A stretch of 64,000 nucleotides of DNA, taken from contig NZ_JAFMSU010000003.1 of assembly GCF_017916365.1 (NCBI RefSeq), positions 124,001 to 188,000 of the forward strand, read 5' to 3'. The position numbers and the translations under genes are program-made. Every line of letters starts with the position of its first letter. Within the stretch, counting starts at the first letter, position 1. This DNA comes from Rufibacter roseolus. Its GTDB lineage: Bacteria; Bacteroidota; Bacteroidia; Cytophagales; Hymenobacteraceae. The notes under the pieces are model-generated. The model searched no databases. It was not told the DNA's origin and saw only the letters and a program-made list of their open reading frames with translations. Positions 51,798-62,000 of the stretch are shown here, piece after piece.

Positions 51798-52370
51798 TTG
51801 GAGATTATTGCAGAGAAGAAGAAAGCGATTCTGGAGAGTACGCTGAAATTGATCAAGGAAAACGGCTTCCATGGCACGCCCATGAGCATGGTGGCCAAAA
51901 GAGCGGGGGTAGCCGCGGGCACCATCTACCACTATTTTGACAGCAAAGACACCCTCATCATGGACCTGTTTGCCTACACCCAGCAACAGGTGCAGGAAGC
52001 TGTGCACAAAGACCTCCGCGAGGGCATGGACCTGAAGGAGAATTTCTTTCTGCGCTGGATCAGCCGCTGCCAGTTCTACATCCAGCACCCCGATGTGCTT
52101 TTCTTTATTGAGCAGTTTGTAAGCTCGCCTTACTACCCGCGCTGCCCCGCCGACCAGAATGACCGCATCCAGAACGATATCAAAGAATTTATCCTCCTGG
52201 GCCACCAGCATGGTATCCTGCGGGAGGTAGACCATAAACTCATGTCCATCATGATCCACAGCAGCATCATGACCGCCGCCCGGGTTCACCTGGACGGTAG
52301 AGTGCAACTGGGAGACAAGGAGTTCCAGCAACTGGCCCAGATGATCTGGGACAGCATTCGTAAACTGTAA
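51798..52370 (+). CDS. TetR-family regulator of the efflux operon, TTG start
   Basis: A 190-residue regulator: N-terminal helix-turn-helix KKAILESTLKLIKENGFHGT, MSMVAKRAGVAAGTIYHYFD, SKDTLIMDLFAYTQQQVQEA; the rest is the all-helical ligand domain. No ATG exists between the upstream in-frame TGA (51771) and the domain, so TTG 51798 is the likely start. It precedes tolC-, adaptor- and RND-type genes on the same strand by 43 bp and probably represses them. Confidence 0.9.
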   Translation: MEIIAEKKKAILESTLKLIKENGFHGTPMSMVAKRAGVAAGTIYHYFDSKDTLIMDLFAYTQQQVQEAVHKDLREGMDLKENFFLRWISRCQFYIQHPDVLFFIEQFVSSPYYPRCPADQNDRIQNDIKEFILLGHQHGILREVDHKLMSIMIHSSIMTAARVHLDGRVQLGDKEFQQLAQMIWDSIRKL

Positions 52371-52413
52371 ATCACCCCCTAATCAGCTTCTAATACATTT
52401 ATCACCCTCACTT

Positions 52414-53742
52414 ATGAAAAAAACAAAATATCTGGTGCCCCTGCTGCTGAGTTGCCTTCTGGCTCCTTTGGCCTTGTGGGCACAGGTGACCCCAGATAGC
52501 ACCGCTGGCAGGCTATCCCTGCAGCAGTGTGTGGAGTACGCCCTGAAAAACCAAGCCCAGGTACAACAGGCACAGATAGACGAAGAGATTGGCGAGCGCC
52601 AGATCAGGGCGCAGTTATCGGGTTGGTTGCCGCAGGTGTCTGCGAACTACGCGCTTACCCACAACATCAAGCGGCAGCAGAGTGTGTTCGGGGACCAGGT
52701 CATCACCATCGGGCAGAAATACACCTCCAACATCAACTTCCAGGCAAACCAGACCCTGTACAGCAATGACCTGCTGCTGGCCTCCCGGGCTGCGCGCTTT
52801 ACCCGCTCGGCGCTGGACCTGAACACACAGGCAACCAAGATCAACACGGTGGTAGACGTGAGCAAGGCCTTTTACAACATCCTTTTGAGCCAGGAACAGC
52901 TCCGGATTCTGGAGGAGAACATCCTGCGCCAGGAGAAACAGTACCGCGATGCCCGCGCCCAGTATGAGCAGGGGCTGGTAGACAAGACCGATTACCAGCG
53001 CGCCAGCATCACGCTCAACAGCATCAGGGCAGACCGCAAAAGAACCCAGGAGGCCATCAAGTCCAGCACCGCCGTGCTGCAGGAGCTCATGGGTCTGCCG
53101 GTGGGTTCCCCTCTCACCCTGGCTTATGATTACAACCAGATGCAGCAGAACATCCTCATGGATACCACCCAGAACGTGACCTTCGCCAACCGGGTAGAGT
53201 TCCAGCAGGTGCAGACGCAGCGCCAGATCCAGGGCCTGAACACCCGCTACTACCGGTGGGGATTCCTGCCTACGGCCTCGGCGTTTGTGAATTACAACCC
53301 TACGTTCTTCAGCTCCACCTTCTCAGACATCTACAGCCAGTCTTACCCCACCTCGGCTTTAGGGCTGCAGATAGGCATCCCTATATTCCAGGGGGGCCGC
53401 AGACTGCAGAACGTGCGCATCTCTGAACTACAGGAAGAAAGCCTGAACGTGGAATTGCAGAATATCCAGCGCCGCATCAATACCGAGTACCAGACCGCCC
53501 TGGCCAACTACAAGAGCGATTACAATGACTGGCTGACCCTGCAAAGCAACGTGCAGCTGGCGGAGGATGTCTACAACGTGATCAAGCTCCAGTACAACGA
53601 GGGCATCAAAACCTACCTGGACCTGATTGTGGCCGAGACCGACCTCAGAACCGCCCAGCTCAATTATTACAATGCCCTGTACAACGTGCTGTCCAGCAAA
53701 CTGGATGTGCAGCGCGCCCTGGGCACCATTGCAGTTAACTAA
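52414..53742 (+). CDS. TolC-family outer membrane efflux protein
   Basis: A 442-residue outer-membrane channel subunit with signal peptide (LLLSCLLAPLALWAQ). Two homologous halves of long helices and strands are typical: SLQQCVEYALKNQAQVQQAQ, DVSKAFYNILLSQEQLRILE, YDYNQMQ for the first half; GLQIGIPIFQGGRRLQNVRI and EGIKTYLDLIVAETDLRTAQ for the second. It exports with the adaptor and RND pump next to it. Confidence 0.94.
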   Translation: MKKTKYLVPLLLSCLLAPLALWAQVTPDSTAGRLSLQQCVEYALKNQAQVQQAQIDEEIGERQIRAQLSGWLPQVSANYALTHNIKRQQSVFGDQVITIGQKYTSNINFQANQTLYSNDLLLASRAARFTRSALDLNTQATKINTVVDVSKAFYNILLSQEQLRILEENILRQEKQYRDARAQYEQGLVDKTDYQRASITLNSIRADRKRTQEAIKSSTAVLQELMGLPVGSPLTLAYDYNQMQQNILMDTTQNVTFANRVEFQQVQTQRQIQGLNTRYYRWGFLPTASAFVNYNPTFFSSTFSDIYSQSYPTSALGLQIGIPIFQGGRRLQNVRISELQEESLNVELQNIQRRINTEYQTALANYKSDYNDWLTLQSNVQLAEDVYNVIKLQYNEGIKTYLDLIVAETDLRTAQLNYYNALYNVLSSKLDVQRALGTIAVN

Positions 53743-53764
53743 CCGAGAGAAAAACCATAGTATC

Positions 53765-54907
53765 ATGAAGATAAATCTATCCACCTTAACGGCGCTCACT
53801 TTGTCTGGCGCGTTTTTGATTTCCTGTGGCAAAAAGGAAGCCGCCCCTGCCGGCCCTATGATGGGCGGCCCGGTTCCCGTGAACACCATTACCGTTGCTG
53901 AAGAAAACGTGGTAGGCACGGACACTTACCCCGGTACCGTGGTGCCGCTCAGCGAAGTGGAATTGCGCCCCCAGGTAAGCGGTTATATTTCCCAGATTTT
54001 TGTAAAAGACGGTCAGCGGGTAACCAAAGGCCAGCGGCTGTACGAGATTGACCGCACCAAGTACCAGGCCGCTTACCGCCAGGCCCAGGCCAACGTGCGC
54101 AGCGCCCAGGCCAACCTCAACCGAGTGCAGAAAGACCTGGAACGCTATGAGAACCTGGCCAAGCAGGACGCCATCGCCCGCCAGCGCGTAGACTACGCCC
54201 GCGCCGATGTGGAAACCGCCCGTTCCCAGGTGGCCGTAGCCCGCGCCCAGGTAGCCAGTGCCGCCACAGATTTGGGTTACTCCTTGATCAACGCCCCTTT
54301 CAGCGGCACCATCGGGATCTCGCAGGTGCGCGTGGGTTCGCAGGTGAGCCCGGGCCAGACGCTCCTGAACACCATCTCTTCAGACGGACCTACCGGCGTG
54401 GACTTCGTGATCAATGAGCAGGAACTTCCCCGTTTCAACCGCCTCAAGCAAGGCAACCAGCCAGACTCCCTTTTCACGCTGACCCTTGCAGATGGCTCCA
54501 GATATCCGCACACCGGTAAATTAACGGCCATTGACCGCGCCATCGGCACGCAGACCGGTACCATCACCGTGCGCGTGAGTTTCCCTAACCCAGACCGCCA
54601 GCTGGTTTCCGGCATGACCGTGACCCTGAACGTGCTGAACCAGGACATAGGAAACCAGATCACCCTGCCATTCAAAGCCGTGACCGAGCAGCTGGGCGAG
54701 TTCTACGTGTACAAAGTGCAGGGCGATTCTGTGCAGCAGCAGAACATCAAGCTAGGCACCCGCTTCCAGGACAAGATCGTGGCCCGCGAAGGCCTCAAAC
54801 CCGGTGATGTGATTGTGGTGGAAGGTATCCAGAAGCTGCGCCAGGGCGCGAAAATCCAGGTAGGTGCACCGCAACCGGCCGCCGGAGCCCCAGTTGGCGC
54901 CAGATAA
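53765..54907 (+). CDS. RND efflux periplasmic adaptor lipoprotein
   Basis: A 380-residue membrane-fusion protein (MexA/AcrA type) with lipobox FLISCGKKE. Order of parts: lipoyl-like hairpin (VVPLSEVELRPQVSGYISQI, KDGQRVTKGQRLYEIDRTKY), an alpha hairpin (QANVRSAQANLNRVQKDLER), beta-barrel (FSGTIGISQVRVGSQVSPGQ) and membrane-proximal domain (LPFKAVTEQLGEFYVYKVQG). The ATG at 53765 follows the tolC-type stop by 22 bp; upstream in-frame codons belong to the tolC-type gene in another frame. Confidence 0.94.
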   Translation: MKINLSTLTALTLSGAFLISCGKKEAAPAGPMMGGPVPVNTITVAEENVVGTDTYPGTVVPLSEVELRPQVSGYISQIFVKDGQRVTKGQRLYEIDRTKYQAAYRQAQANVRSAQANLNRVQKDLERYENLAKQDAIARQRVDYARADVETARSQVAVARAQVASAATDLGYSLINAPFSGTIGISQVRVGSQVSPGQTLLNTISSDGPTGVDFVINEQELPRFNRLKQGNQPDSLFTLTLADGSRYPHTGKLTAIDRAIGTQTGTITVRVSFPNPDRQLVSGMTVTLNVLNQDIGNQITLPFKAVTEQLGEFYVYKVQGDSVQQQNIKLGTRFQDKIVAREGLKPGDVIVVEGIQKLRQGAKIQVGAPQPAAGAPVGAR

Positions 54908-54940
54908 AAATATTTAAAATATAGTTTTTTCAGAAAGAGT

Positions 54941-57900
54941 ATGATATCTGAAGTATTTATAAGACGGCCCATCACCGCCATCGTGATCTCCATTGTGATC
55001 GTGTTGGTAGGAACGCTGGCCATGATGAACCTGCCCGTCACCCAGTACCCGGACATCTCCCCGCCCACGGTATCGGTTTCGGCGAACTACACCGGTGCCG
55101 ATGCGCAGACGGTGGAGCAGACGGTGGCCACGCCCATAGAAACCCAGATCAACGGTACGCCGGGTATGGCTTATCTGACCTCCACCAACACCAGTACCGG
55201 GCAGATGAACATGAGCGTGATCTTTGAGGTGGGCACTGACATTGACATCGCTACCCTGGACGTGCAGAACCGCGCCAGCGTGGCTGAGCCCAGCCTCCCA
55301 GAAGAAGTGCGTCGTTTGGGCGTGACCGTTAGAAAGCGAAACCCCAGTATCCTGATGGTGGTGGGGATCTACTCCCCTAACAAAACCCACGACATCCAGT
55401 ACCTGGACAACTACACCAACATCTACGTTAAGGATGCCTTGCTGCGGGTGAAAGGGGTAGGTGACGTGACTTCCATTGGACAGGACTTCAGTATGCGCCT
55501 GTGGCTGCAGCCAGATAAAATGGCGCAGTACAACCTGAGCGCAAACCAGATTGTAACGGCCATCCAGGAACAGAACTTGCAGGTAGCCGCTGGTACCGTG
55601 GGCGGCAGGCCGCAGTACAACACCCAGGCTTTCCAGTACCCGATCACTGTAAGCGGACGTCTGGCAACCCAGGAGGAGTTCGGGAATGTGATCATCCGCA
55701 CGAACCCCGAGGACGGCTCGCTGGTGTATTTGAAAGATGTTGCCCGTATTGAGTTCGGTCAGTTTGACTACGGACGGCAAGCTACCATCAACAGCAACCC
55801 GTCTGGGATTATGCTGATTTACCAGGCGCCGGGTTCCAACGCAGTAGAGACTGCAGAGGGCATCTACGCGGCCCTCACAGAAATGAAAAAGACCTTCCCC
55901 GCCGACGTGGATTACATTGTCTCTTTTGAGTCAGTGTCTGTGGTGGAGGTTTCTATCAATGAGGTGGTGCATACGCTGTTGGAGGCCCTGGTGCTTGTGA
56001 TCATTGTGGTATTCCTGTTCCTGCAGAGCTGGCGCGCCACGCTGGTACCAATCCTGGCTATTCCGGTTTCCATCATCGGGACGTTCATCTTCTTTATCCC
56101 ACTGGGCTTCACCATCAACACGTTGACCTTGTTCGGGTTCGTGCTGGCCATTGGTATTGTGGTGGATGACGCCATTGTGGTGGTAGAGGCCGTGCAGCAC
56201 TATATTGACCATGAGCGGTTATCGCCAAGGGAGGCTACCCGCCGCGCCATGAAAGACATCACCGCGCCGGTAATCGCCATTGCCTTGATCCTGGCGGCGG
56301 TTTTCATCCCGGTGGGCTTTATCCCCGGCATCGTGGGCCGTCTGTACCAGCAGTTCGCTATCACCATCGCTATCTCCGTGTTGATCTCGGCGTTTGTGGC
56401 CTTGACGCTGACCCCAGCACTTTGCTCGCTCATGCTGCGCCCTATGAACGTGAGCCGCGAGTCAAGAGGTCTGAACAAGTTCTTTTACCGGTTCAACAAT
56501 TGGTTTGCCAGGACCACCGAGTCTTACTCAGGCGGCGTGCGCCGAAGCATCAAGGCAGCGCCTTTGGCTTTGATTCTACTCGCCTGCTTGTATGTGGGCA
56601 CCGTGGGCTTGTTCGCGAATAAACCAACCGGCTTTATTCCTACCGAGGATGAAGGACGTCTGTTTATCTCCGTTGAATTACCGGAGGGTTCCTCTGCGAA
56701 CCGCACCCAGGCGATTCTTGAGAGAATGGCCGTGATCCTGCGCGATGTGCCGGCTATCAAGAACTCCACCTCTATCTCAGGTCTGAATGCCATCAACTTC
56801 TCGTTCAAATCTAACAGTGGTACCTTCTTTATTCAGATGCACCCCTGGGAGAAAAGACAGGAAGAATCCATGCGCTTGCAAGGGGTAATGGCCGATCTGA
56901 ACAAACGTTTCAGCGCCATTAAAGAAGCCAACATCATTGTGGTGGCGCCGCCGGCCATTCCGGGTCTGGGTCAGTCGGGTGGTTTCAGCTTCATGCTGGA
57001 GCAGCGCACGGCTGGTGACATCAAGGAGATGGAGCGCGTGATGGGTCAGTTCCTGGGCGCCGCGAACCAACGTCCCGAAATTGCCATGGCCTACAGCTTC
57101 TTCAACACCCGCACCCCTGGTTACCACGTGGATGTGGACCGCGAAAAAGTGAAGAAACTGGGCATCAACCTCACCGATGTTTTCGCGACGATGTCTTCTT
57201 ACATGGGTAGCCGCTACATCAACGACTTCACCCGCTACGGCCGAAACTACCGCGTAGTAGCCCAGGCAGACACCGCCTACCGCATGGACATCCAGAACAT
57301 GAACCAGTTCTACGTGCTCAACCGCCAGGGAGAATCAGTGCCACTGAGTGCCCTCATCACCACCAAGGTGGAAGAGAATCCGGCGGTGATCTCGCACTAT
57401 AACCTGTTCCGGTCTGTGGAGATCTCGGGTAGCGCCAAACCCGGTTACAGTAGCGGTCAGGCTTTGCAGGCTCTGGAAGAAGTGGCCGCGCAAACCCTGC
57501 CAGCCGGTTACGGTTACGACTTCTCGGGCCTGAGCCGCGAGGAATTAGCGGCCGGTAACAGTACCGTCTACATTTTCGCGCTGTCTATTGTGCTGGTACT
57601 GCTCTTGCTGGCCGCCCTTTATGAAAGCTGGTCAGTTCCGTTCTCTATCTTGTTTGCCATTCCGCTGGGGATGTTCGGGGCGATCCTGGCCCTCACCTTC
57701 CTGCCTAAACTGGACAACAACGTGTACGCCCAGATCGGGATGATTACCCTTATTGGTCTGGCCGCCAAAAACGCCATCCTGATTGTGGAGTTCGCCAAAG
57801 AGCGGGTAGACAAAGGCATGGAGCTGATTGAGGCGACCATTGAAGCGGTAAGGCTGCGTCTGCGCCCGATCATCATGACCTCGCTGGCTTTTATTCTGGG

Positions 57901-58111
57901 GGTGGTACCGCTGGTACTGGCTTCCGGTGCGGGCGCCGTGTCAAGACAGACCATTGGTTGGGTGGTAATTGGCGGTATGCTGGCGGCTACGTTCCTGGCC
58001 ATCTTTATTGTGCCGGTGCTGTACGTGGTGATCACGCGTCTGGCTTACGGTAAAAAAGGCCTGGCTGCACTGCGCGAAAGATACCGCGACGTTGACTTTG
58101 ACCACCACTAG
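54941..58111 (+). CDS. RND multidrug efflux permease, HAE1 (AcrB/MexB) family
   Basis: A 1056-residue trimeric inner-membrane proton/drug antiporter. Family blocks are FIRRPITAIVISIVIVLVGT at the start, YPDISPPTVSVSANYTGADA, the TM4 proton-relay aspartates in GIVVDDAIVVVEAVQHY, VFIPVGFIPGIVGRLYQQFA and, in the second half, GLAAKNAILIVEFAKER. Twelve membrane helices and two large periplasmic loops are of normal size. It ends the TetR-controlled operon and is closed by a terminator. Confidence 0.96.
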   Translation: MISEVFIRRPITAIVISIVIVLVGTLAMMNLPVTQYPDISPPTVSVSANYTGADAQTVEQTVATPIETQINGTPGMAYLTSTNTSTGQMNMSVIFEVGTDIDIATLDVQNRASVAEPSLPEEVRRLGVTVRKRNPSILMVVGIYSPNKTHDIQYLDNYTNIYVKDALLRVKGVGDVTSIGQDFSMRLWLQPDKMAQYNLSANQIVTAIQEQNLQVAAGTVGGRPQYNTQAFQYPITVSGRLATQEEFGNVIIRTNPEDGSLVYLKDVARIEFGQFDYGRQATINSNPSGIMLIYQAPGSNAVETAEGIYAALTEMKKTFPADVDYIVSFESVSVVEVSINEVVHTLLEALVLVIIVVFLFLQSWRATLVPILAIPVSIIGTFIFFIPLGFTINTLTLFGFVLAIGIVVDDAIVVVEAVQHYIDHERLSPREATRRAMKDITAPVIAIALILAAVFIPVGFIPGIVGRLYQQFAITIAISVLISAFVALTLTPALCSLMLRPMNVSRESRGLNKFFYRFNNWFARTTESYSGGVRRSIKAAPLALILLACLYVGTVGLFANKPTGFIPTEDEGRLFISVELPEGSSANRTQAILERMAVILRDVPAIKNSTSISGLNAINFSFKSNSGTFFIQMHPWEKRQEESMRLQGVMADLNKRFSAIKEANIIVVAPPAIPGLGQSGGFSFMLEQRTAGDIKEMERVMGQFLGAANQRPEIAMAYSFFNTRTPGYHVDVDREKVKKLGINLTDVFATMSSYMGSRYINDFTRYGRNYRVVAQADTAYRMDIQNMNQFYVLNRQGESVPLSALITTKVEENPAVISHYNLFRSVEISGSAKPGYSSGQALQALEEVAAQTLPAGYGYDFSGLSREELAAGNSTVYIFALSIVLVLLLLAALYESWSVPFSILFAIPLGMFGAILALTFLPKLDNNVYAQIGMITLIGLAAKNAILIVEFAKERVDKGMELIEATIEAVRLRLRPIIMTSLAFILGVVPLVLASGAGAVSRQTIGWVVIGGMLAATFLAIFIVPVLYVVITRLAYGKKGLAALRERYRDVDFDHH

Positions 58112-58130
58112 GTTATATAAACTTTAAACC

Positions 58131-58161
58131 AAAAGCCCCGGCTCCTGAGACCGGGGCTTTT
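58131..58161 (+). terminator. Terminator of the RND operon
   Basis: AAAAGCCCCGG and CCGGGGCTTTT form a perfect 11-bp stem with a 9-nt loop and end in Ts, 19 bp after the stop codon. Confidence 0.92.
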
Positions 58162-58175
58162 TACTAAACACAAGC

Positions 58176-58682
58176 ATGCTGTTTATGAGCCAATTTTCGC
58201 AAAACGCCCCTAAAACCGCTTTTACCCTTTCTTCCGCTATAGGCGTGTACCAACTGGTGGGAGGTCTGCTGGGCCTGGGCTTATTCCTGAAGTTGATTCC
58301 GGCTTTGGAGAATCCATCGGCCACCACCTGGGTGGGCATTCTGCTGGCGGCCCTGCTCTACGGCTTCTCTATCTGGTGCGGCTTTTCGCTTTTGAAGAAG
58401 ACCCGCTCCGCCTACACCTTGTCTATGGTGAACCAGATTCTGCAGGCGTTCAGCTTCGGGATGAGTGGCGTGGCTTACAATTACGTGGCAGGTCTCAAGG
58501 TGGGGGTAGGCATTGATTTCCTGGCCAGCTGGGTATTCAAGCTCCGGTTCTCGTTATCATCCTTCAACTTCAGCTTTGGAACTCACGCGGGCATTTCCTT
58601 CGTGTCGGTGAATCTGTTGGCCTTGCTGCTGCTTTACCTGCTGGAACGTACCAAAGACGAGGCGAAAGGAACACTCCGGTAA
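58176..58682 (+). CDS. Small four-helix membrane protein
   Basis: A 168-residue protein with four hydrophobic segments (IGVYQLVGGLLGLGLFLKLI, TTWVGILLAALLYGFSIWCG, LSMVNQILQAFSFGMSGVAY, ISFVSVNLLALLLLYLLERT). No family recognised. The first ten codons coincide with a REP-like element (58180-58218), so either the repeat has been taken into the coding region or the true start lies further in. Confidence 0.65.
   Translation: MLFMSQFSQNAPKTAFTLSSAIGVYQLVGGLLGLGLFLKLIPALENPSATTWVGILLAALLYGFSIWCGFSLLKKTRSAYTLSMVNQILQAFSFGMSGVAYNYVAGLKVGVGIDFLASWVFKLRFSLSSFNFSFGTHAGISFVSVNLLALLLLYLLERTKDEAKGTLR
58180..58218. repeat. REP-like palindrome inside the 5' end of a gene
   Basis: TGTTTATGAGCCAATTTTC, then GCAAAACGCCCCTAAAACCG. 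It is the only copy that overlaps a predicted coding region. Confidence 0.6.
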
Positions 58683-59096
58683 GGCTATTTCATTCTCATG
58701 TGGCAACCAGACAGGTAATCGGCTGATTTCACCTCCAGTCGCTTCCTTCTTTTCACGCCTGGTTTTCTGTTTTAAGCTTGTTTTCCCAAAAACAGGCACA
58801 AAGCAGAAAGTCAGGCTTTTACCGTTTTAAGCCCAGTTTTAAATTTCAGGCCGATTTCACAAGGCATTAATTATCAAATACTTAAAAATTTATTTATTCC
58901 TCTATTTCTATTTTCATAATGAAAGCCCAATCAGCTACAATTATTTTAAAATATTTAAAGCAAACAAAACATTAACTTACTAATTCATTAATACTAACAC
59001 TTGTTTGTTAATTATTCTTCAAAATAGAGCTTGATTCTTTAGAAAATACCCCATAAATTACTGATTCACCCTTACCCGAACAAGACAAACAAAGGA
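58683..59096. other. AT-rich gap upstream of gltB
   Basis: It begins with a REP-like copy (58767-58810: GGTTTTCTGTTTTAAGC, then TTGTTTTCCCAAAAACAGGC). Bases 58850-59096 are strongly AT-rich and must hold the gltBD promoter. A weak TTTG / TAGAGCTTG pair lies near 59006-59036; I do not trust it enough to list it alone. Confidence 0.5.
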
Positions 59097-62000
59097 ATGA
59101 ATCAGGCCGATGAACTTAATAGAGGGTTATATACCCCCGAGCTAGAGCACGATGCTTGCGGTGTTGGATGTGTAGTCAATTTAGACGGCCATAAATCACA
59201 TGCTACGGTTAAAGACGCCCTCACCATGCTCAAAAACATGGAGCACCGTGGCGCCACCGGCAGCGACCCCGAGACCGGCGACGGTGCCGGTATCTTAGTG
59301 CAATTGCCCCACGAGTTCTTCAAGAAAGAACTGGCCGAGTTTGCCATCACCCTGCCGCCTGAGGGTAGCTACGGTGTGGGCATGGTCTTTTTCCCCATCG
59401 TTTACGAGGTGCGGGAGAAGTCTCGCAAGATTCTGAACAACTGCCTGCGCAAACTGGGCCTCAGCCTTATTGGCTACCGCCTGGTGCCGGTCAACAGCCA
59501 GGTGCCCGGGCACGGCGCCAAAGCCGTGGAGCCGTACATTGAGCAGGTGTTTGTGCAGCCGGTAGACCCTACCATCAAAGGTGAGGACCTGGAGCGCAAG
59601 CTGTTTGTACTGCGCAACCTCATCAGCAATGAAACCCGCAAAAACGTGCGCGGCGAGAACGGCACCTTCTACATCGCCAGTTTCTCTTCCCGTACCATCA
59701 TCTACAAAGGCCAGCTCAAAACCGATCAGCTGGAGCGCTATTACCATGACCTGCGCCACCCAGATTTCAAATCAGCGATAGCGGTGGTGCACTCCCGATT
59801 CTCTACGAACACTTTTCCCAACTGGCGCCTGGCCCAGCCGTTCCGCTTCATTGCGCACAACGGTGAGATCAACACCATCCGGGGGAACGTGAACAAGATG
59901 AAGTCCAAAGAAGCACTCATGTCTTCTCCCCTTTTCACCGAGGAAGAGATGCAGTGGCTCTTGCCCGTGACTAACCCAGAGGACTCTGACTCTGCCAACC
60001 TGGATGCCTTGGTGGAACTGCTCACGCTGTCCGGCCGGCCCTTGCCGCACGTGATGATGATGCTGGTGCCTGAGGCCTGGCAGAACAACCCGCACATGGA
60101 TACCTATAAAAAGGCGTTCTACAAATTCCACGCGTCTCTGATGGAGCCCTGGGACGGCCCGGCCGCCCTGTTCTTCACCGATGGTACCCAGATTGGCGCC
60201 ACCCTGGACCGGAACGGCCTGCGACCCGTGCGGTACTGCCTCACCAAGCAAGGCCGCCTGATCATGGCATCCGAGACGGGTGCCTTGCCAGTAGACCCCA
60301 AAGACGTGATCAAACGCGGCCGCCTGCAGCCTGGCAAAATGCTCTTAGCTGATATTTCCCAGAACCGCGTGATTGAAGATGAGGAGATCAAACAGCTGGT
60401 CTGCAATGACAAGCCGTATTTTGACTGGATTCAGAAAAACCGCATCAAACTGAGACTGCGCCCCGAGCCCGCGGTGCTCCTGGAGCCCTGCACGCCCGAG
60501 GAGCTGCGCCAGCGCCAGAAAGCGTACGGCTACACCCGTGAGGACCTTAAAATGGTGGTGGAGCCCATGGCCGCTACCGCTTATGAGCCTGTGGGCAGCA
60601 TGGGCTCAGATACGCCCTTGGCCGTACTCTCGCACCAAAGTCAGCACGTGTCCAACTACTTCAAGCAGTTCTTCGCGCAGGTGAGTAACCCGCCTATTGA
60701 CTCCATCCGGGAGCGATTGGTCATGTCTTTGTTCACGCGCGTGGGTGAGTCTTTGAATATCCTGGATGAGTCTGAGGCGCACACCCGCCAGATCCATATC
60801 TCGCAGCCGGTCATGGATCCCGTGGAGTTCCAGAAACTGGTATTCCTGAAAGAGGAAGGCTTTGAGCACGAAACCCTGGACGCCACTTTCTCTACCCGCG
60901 AGACGGGCAACCTGCAACGCGAGATAGACCGGATCTGCGCCGAGGCCGAGGCTGCCGTACGCGCCGGCAAGAAAATCCTGATCATCTCTAACCGCAACAT
61001 CCAGGCACAGCGGGCGGCTATTCCGTCTTTGCTGGCGGTAGGCGCGGTGCACCACCACTTAATTGAGAAACGCCTCCGTACCAAGGCGGGGCTGGTGGTT
61101 GAAGCCGGCGATGCCTGGGAAACTCACCACTTCGCTACCATCATCGGGTACGGGGCCAGCGCGGTGTATCCGTTCCTGGTGTATGACACCATCAAGGGTC
61201 TGCACGACCAGCAGAAGCTGGACAACAAGCATCCGTACACCCATTATTTCCAGAACTTCATCTACGCAGTAGACAACGGTTTGCTCAAGATCCTGTCCAA
61301 AATGGGCATCAGCACGCTGCAGTCTTACCAGAGCTCCCAGATATTTGAGATTCTGGGGCTGAGCCAGGAAGTGATTGCGAAATGCTTTAAAGGCACCACC
61401 AACCGCCTGGAAGGGCTAAACTTTGAGGACCTGGAGCGCGAGACGTTGACCAAGCACCAATCGGCGTACCCAGACCATGAGAACCTGCTGGAATCCGGCG
61501 GGTATTACCAGTGGCGCCGCGATGGCGAAGAGCATTTGCTCACGCCCAAGGTGATTCACCTGCTGCAGAAATCCACCCGCCTGAACGACTACTTATTATA
61601 TAAAGAGTATTCCAAGTCCATAAGGGAGCACCAGCAGGAAACCGCTATCACGCTGCGCAACCTGTTTGAGTTCCGGAAGCGGCAGTCGGTGCCTCTGGAT
61701 GAGGTGGAGCCTGTTTCCTGCATCCTCAAGCGGTTCGCTACGGGCGCTATGTCATTTGGCTCTATTTCCTATGAGGCGCACAGCACGCTGGCTATTGCCA
61801 TGAACCGCATCGGGGGCAAAAGTAACAGCGGCGAGGGCGGCGAGGATGAGGCCCGCTTCATCCGGAAGCCTAACGGTGATTCTGAGATTTCACGCGTAAA
61901 ACAGGTGGCCTCAGGCCGATTTGGCGTCACGAGCCACTACCTGGCGAACGCCGATGAAATCCAGATCAAAATCGCCCAAGGCGCGAAACCCGGTGAAGGC

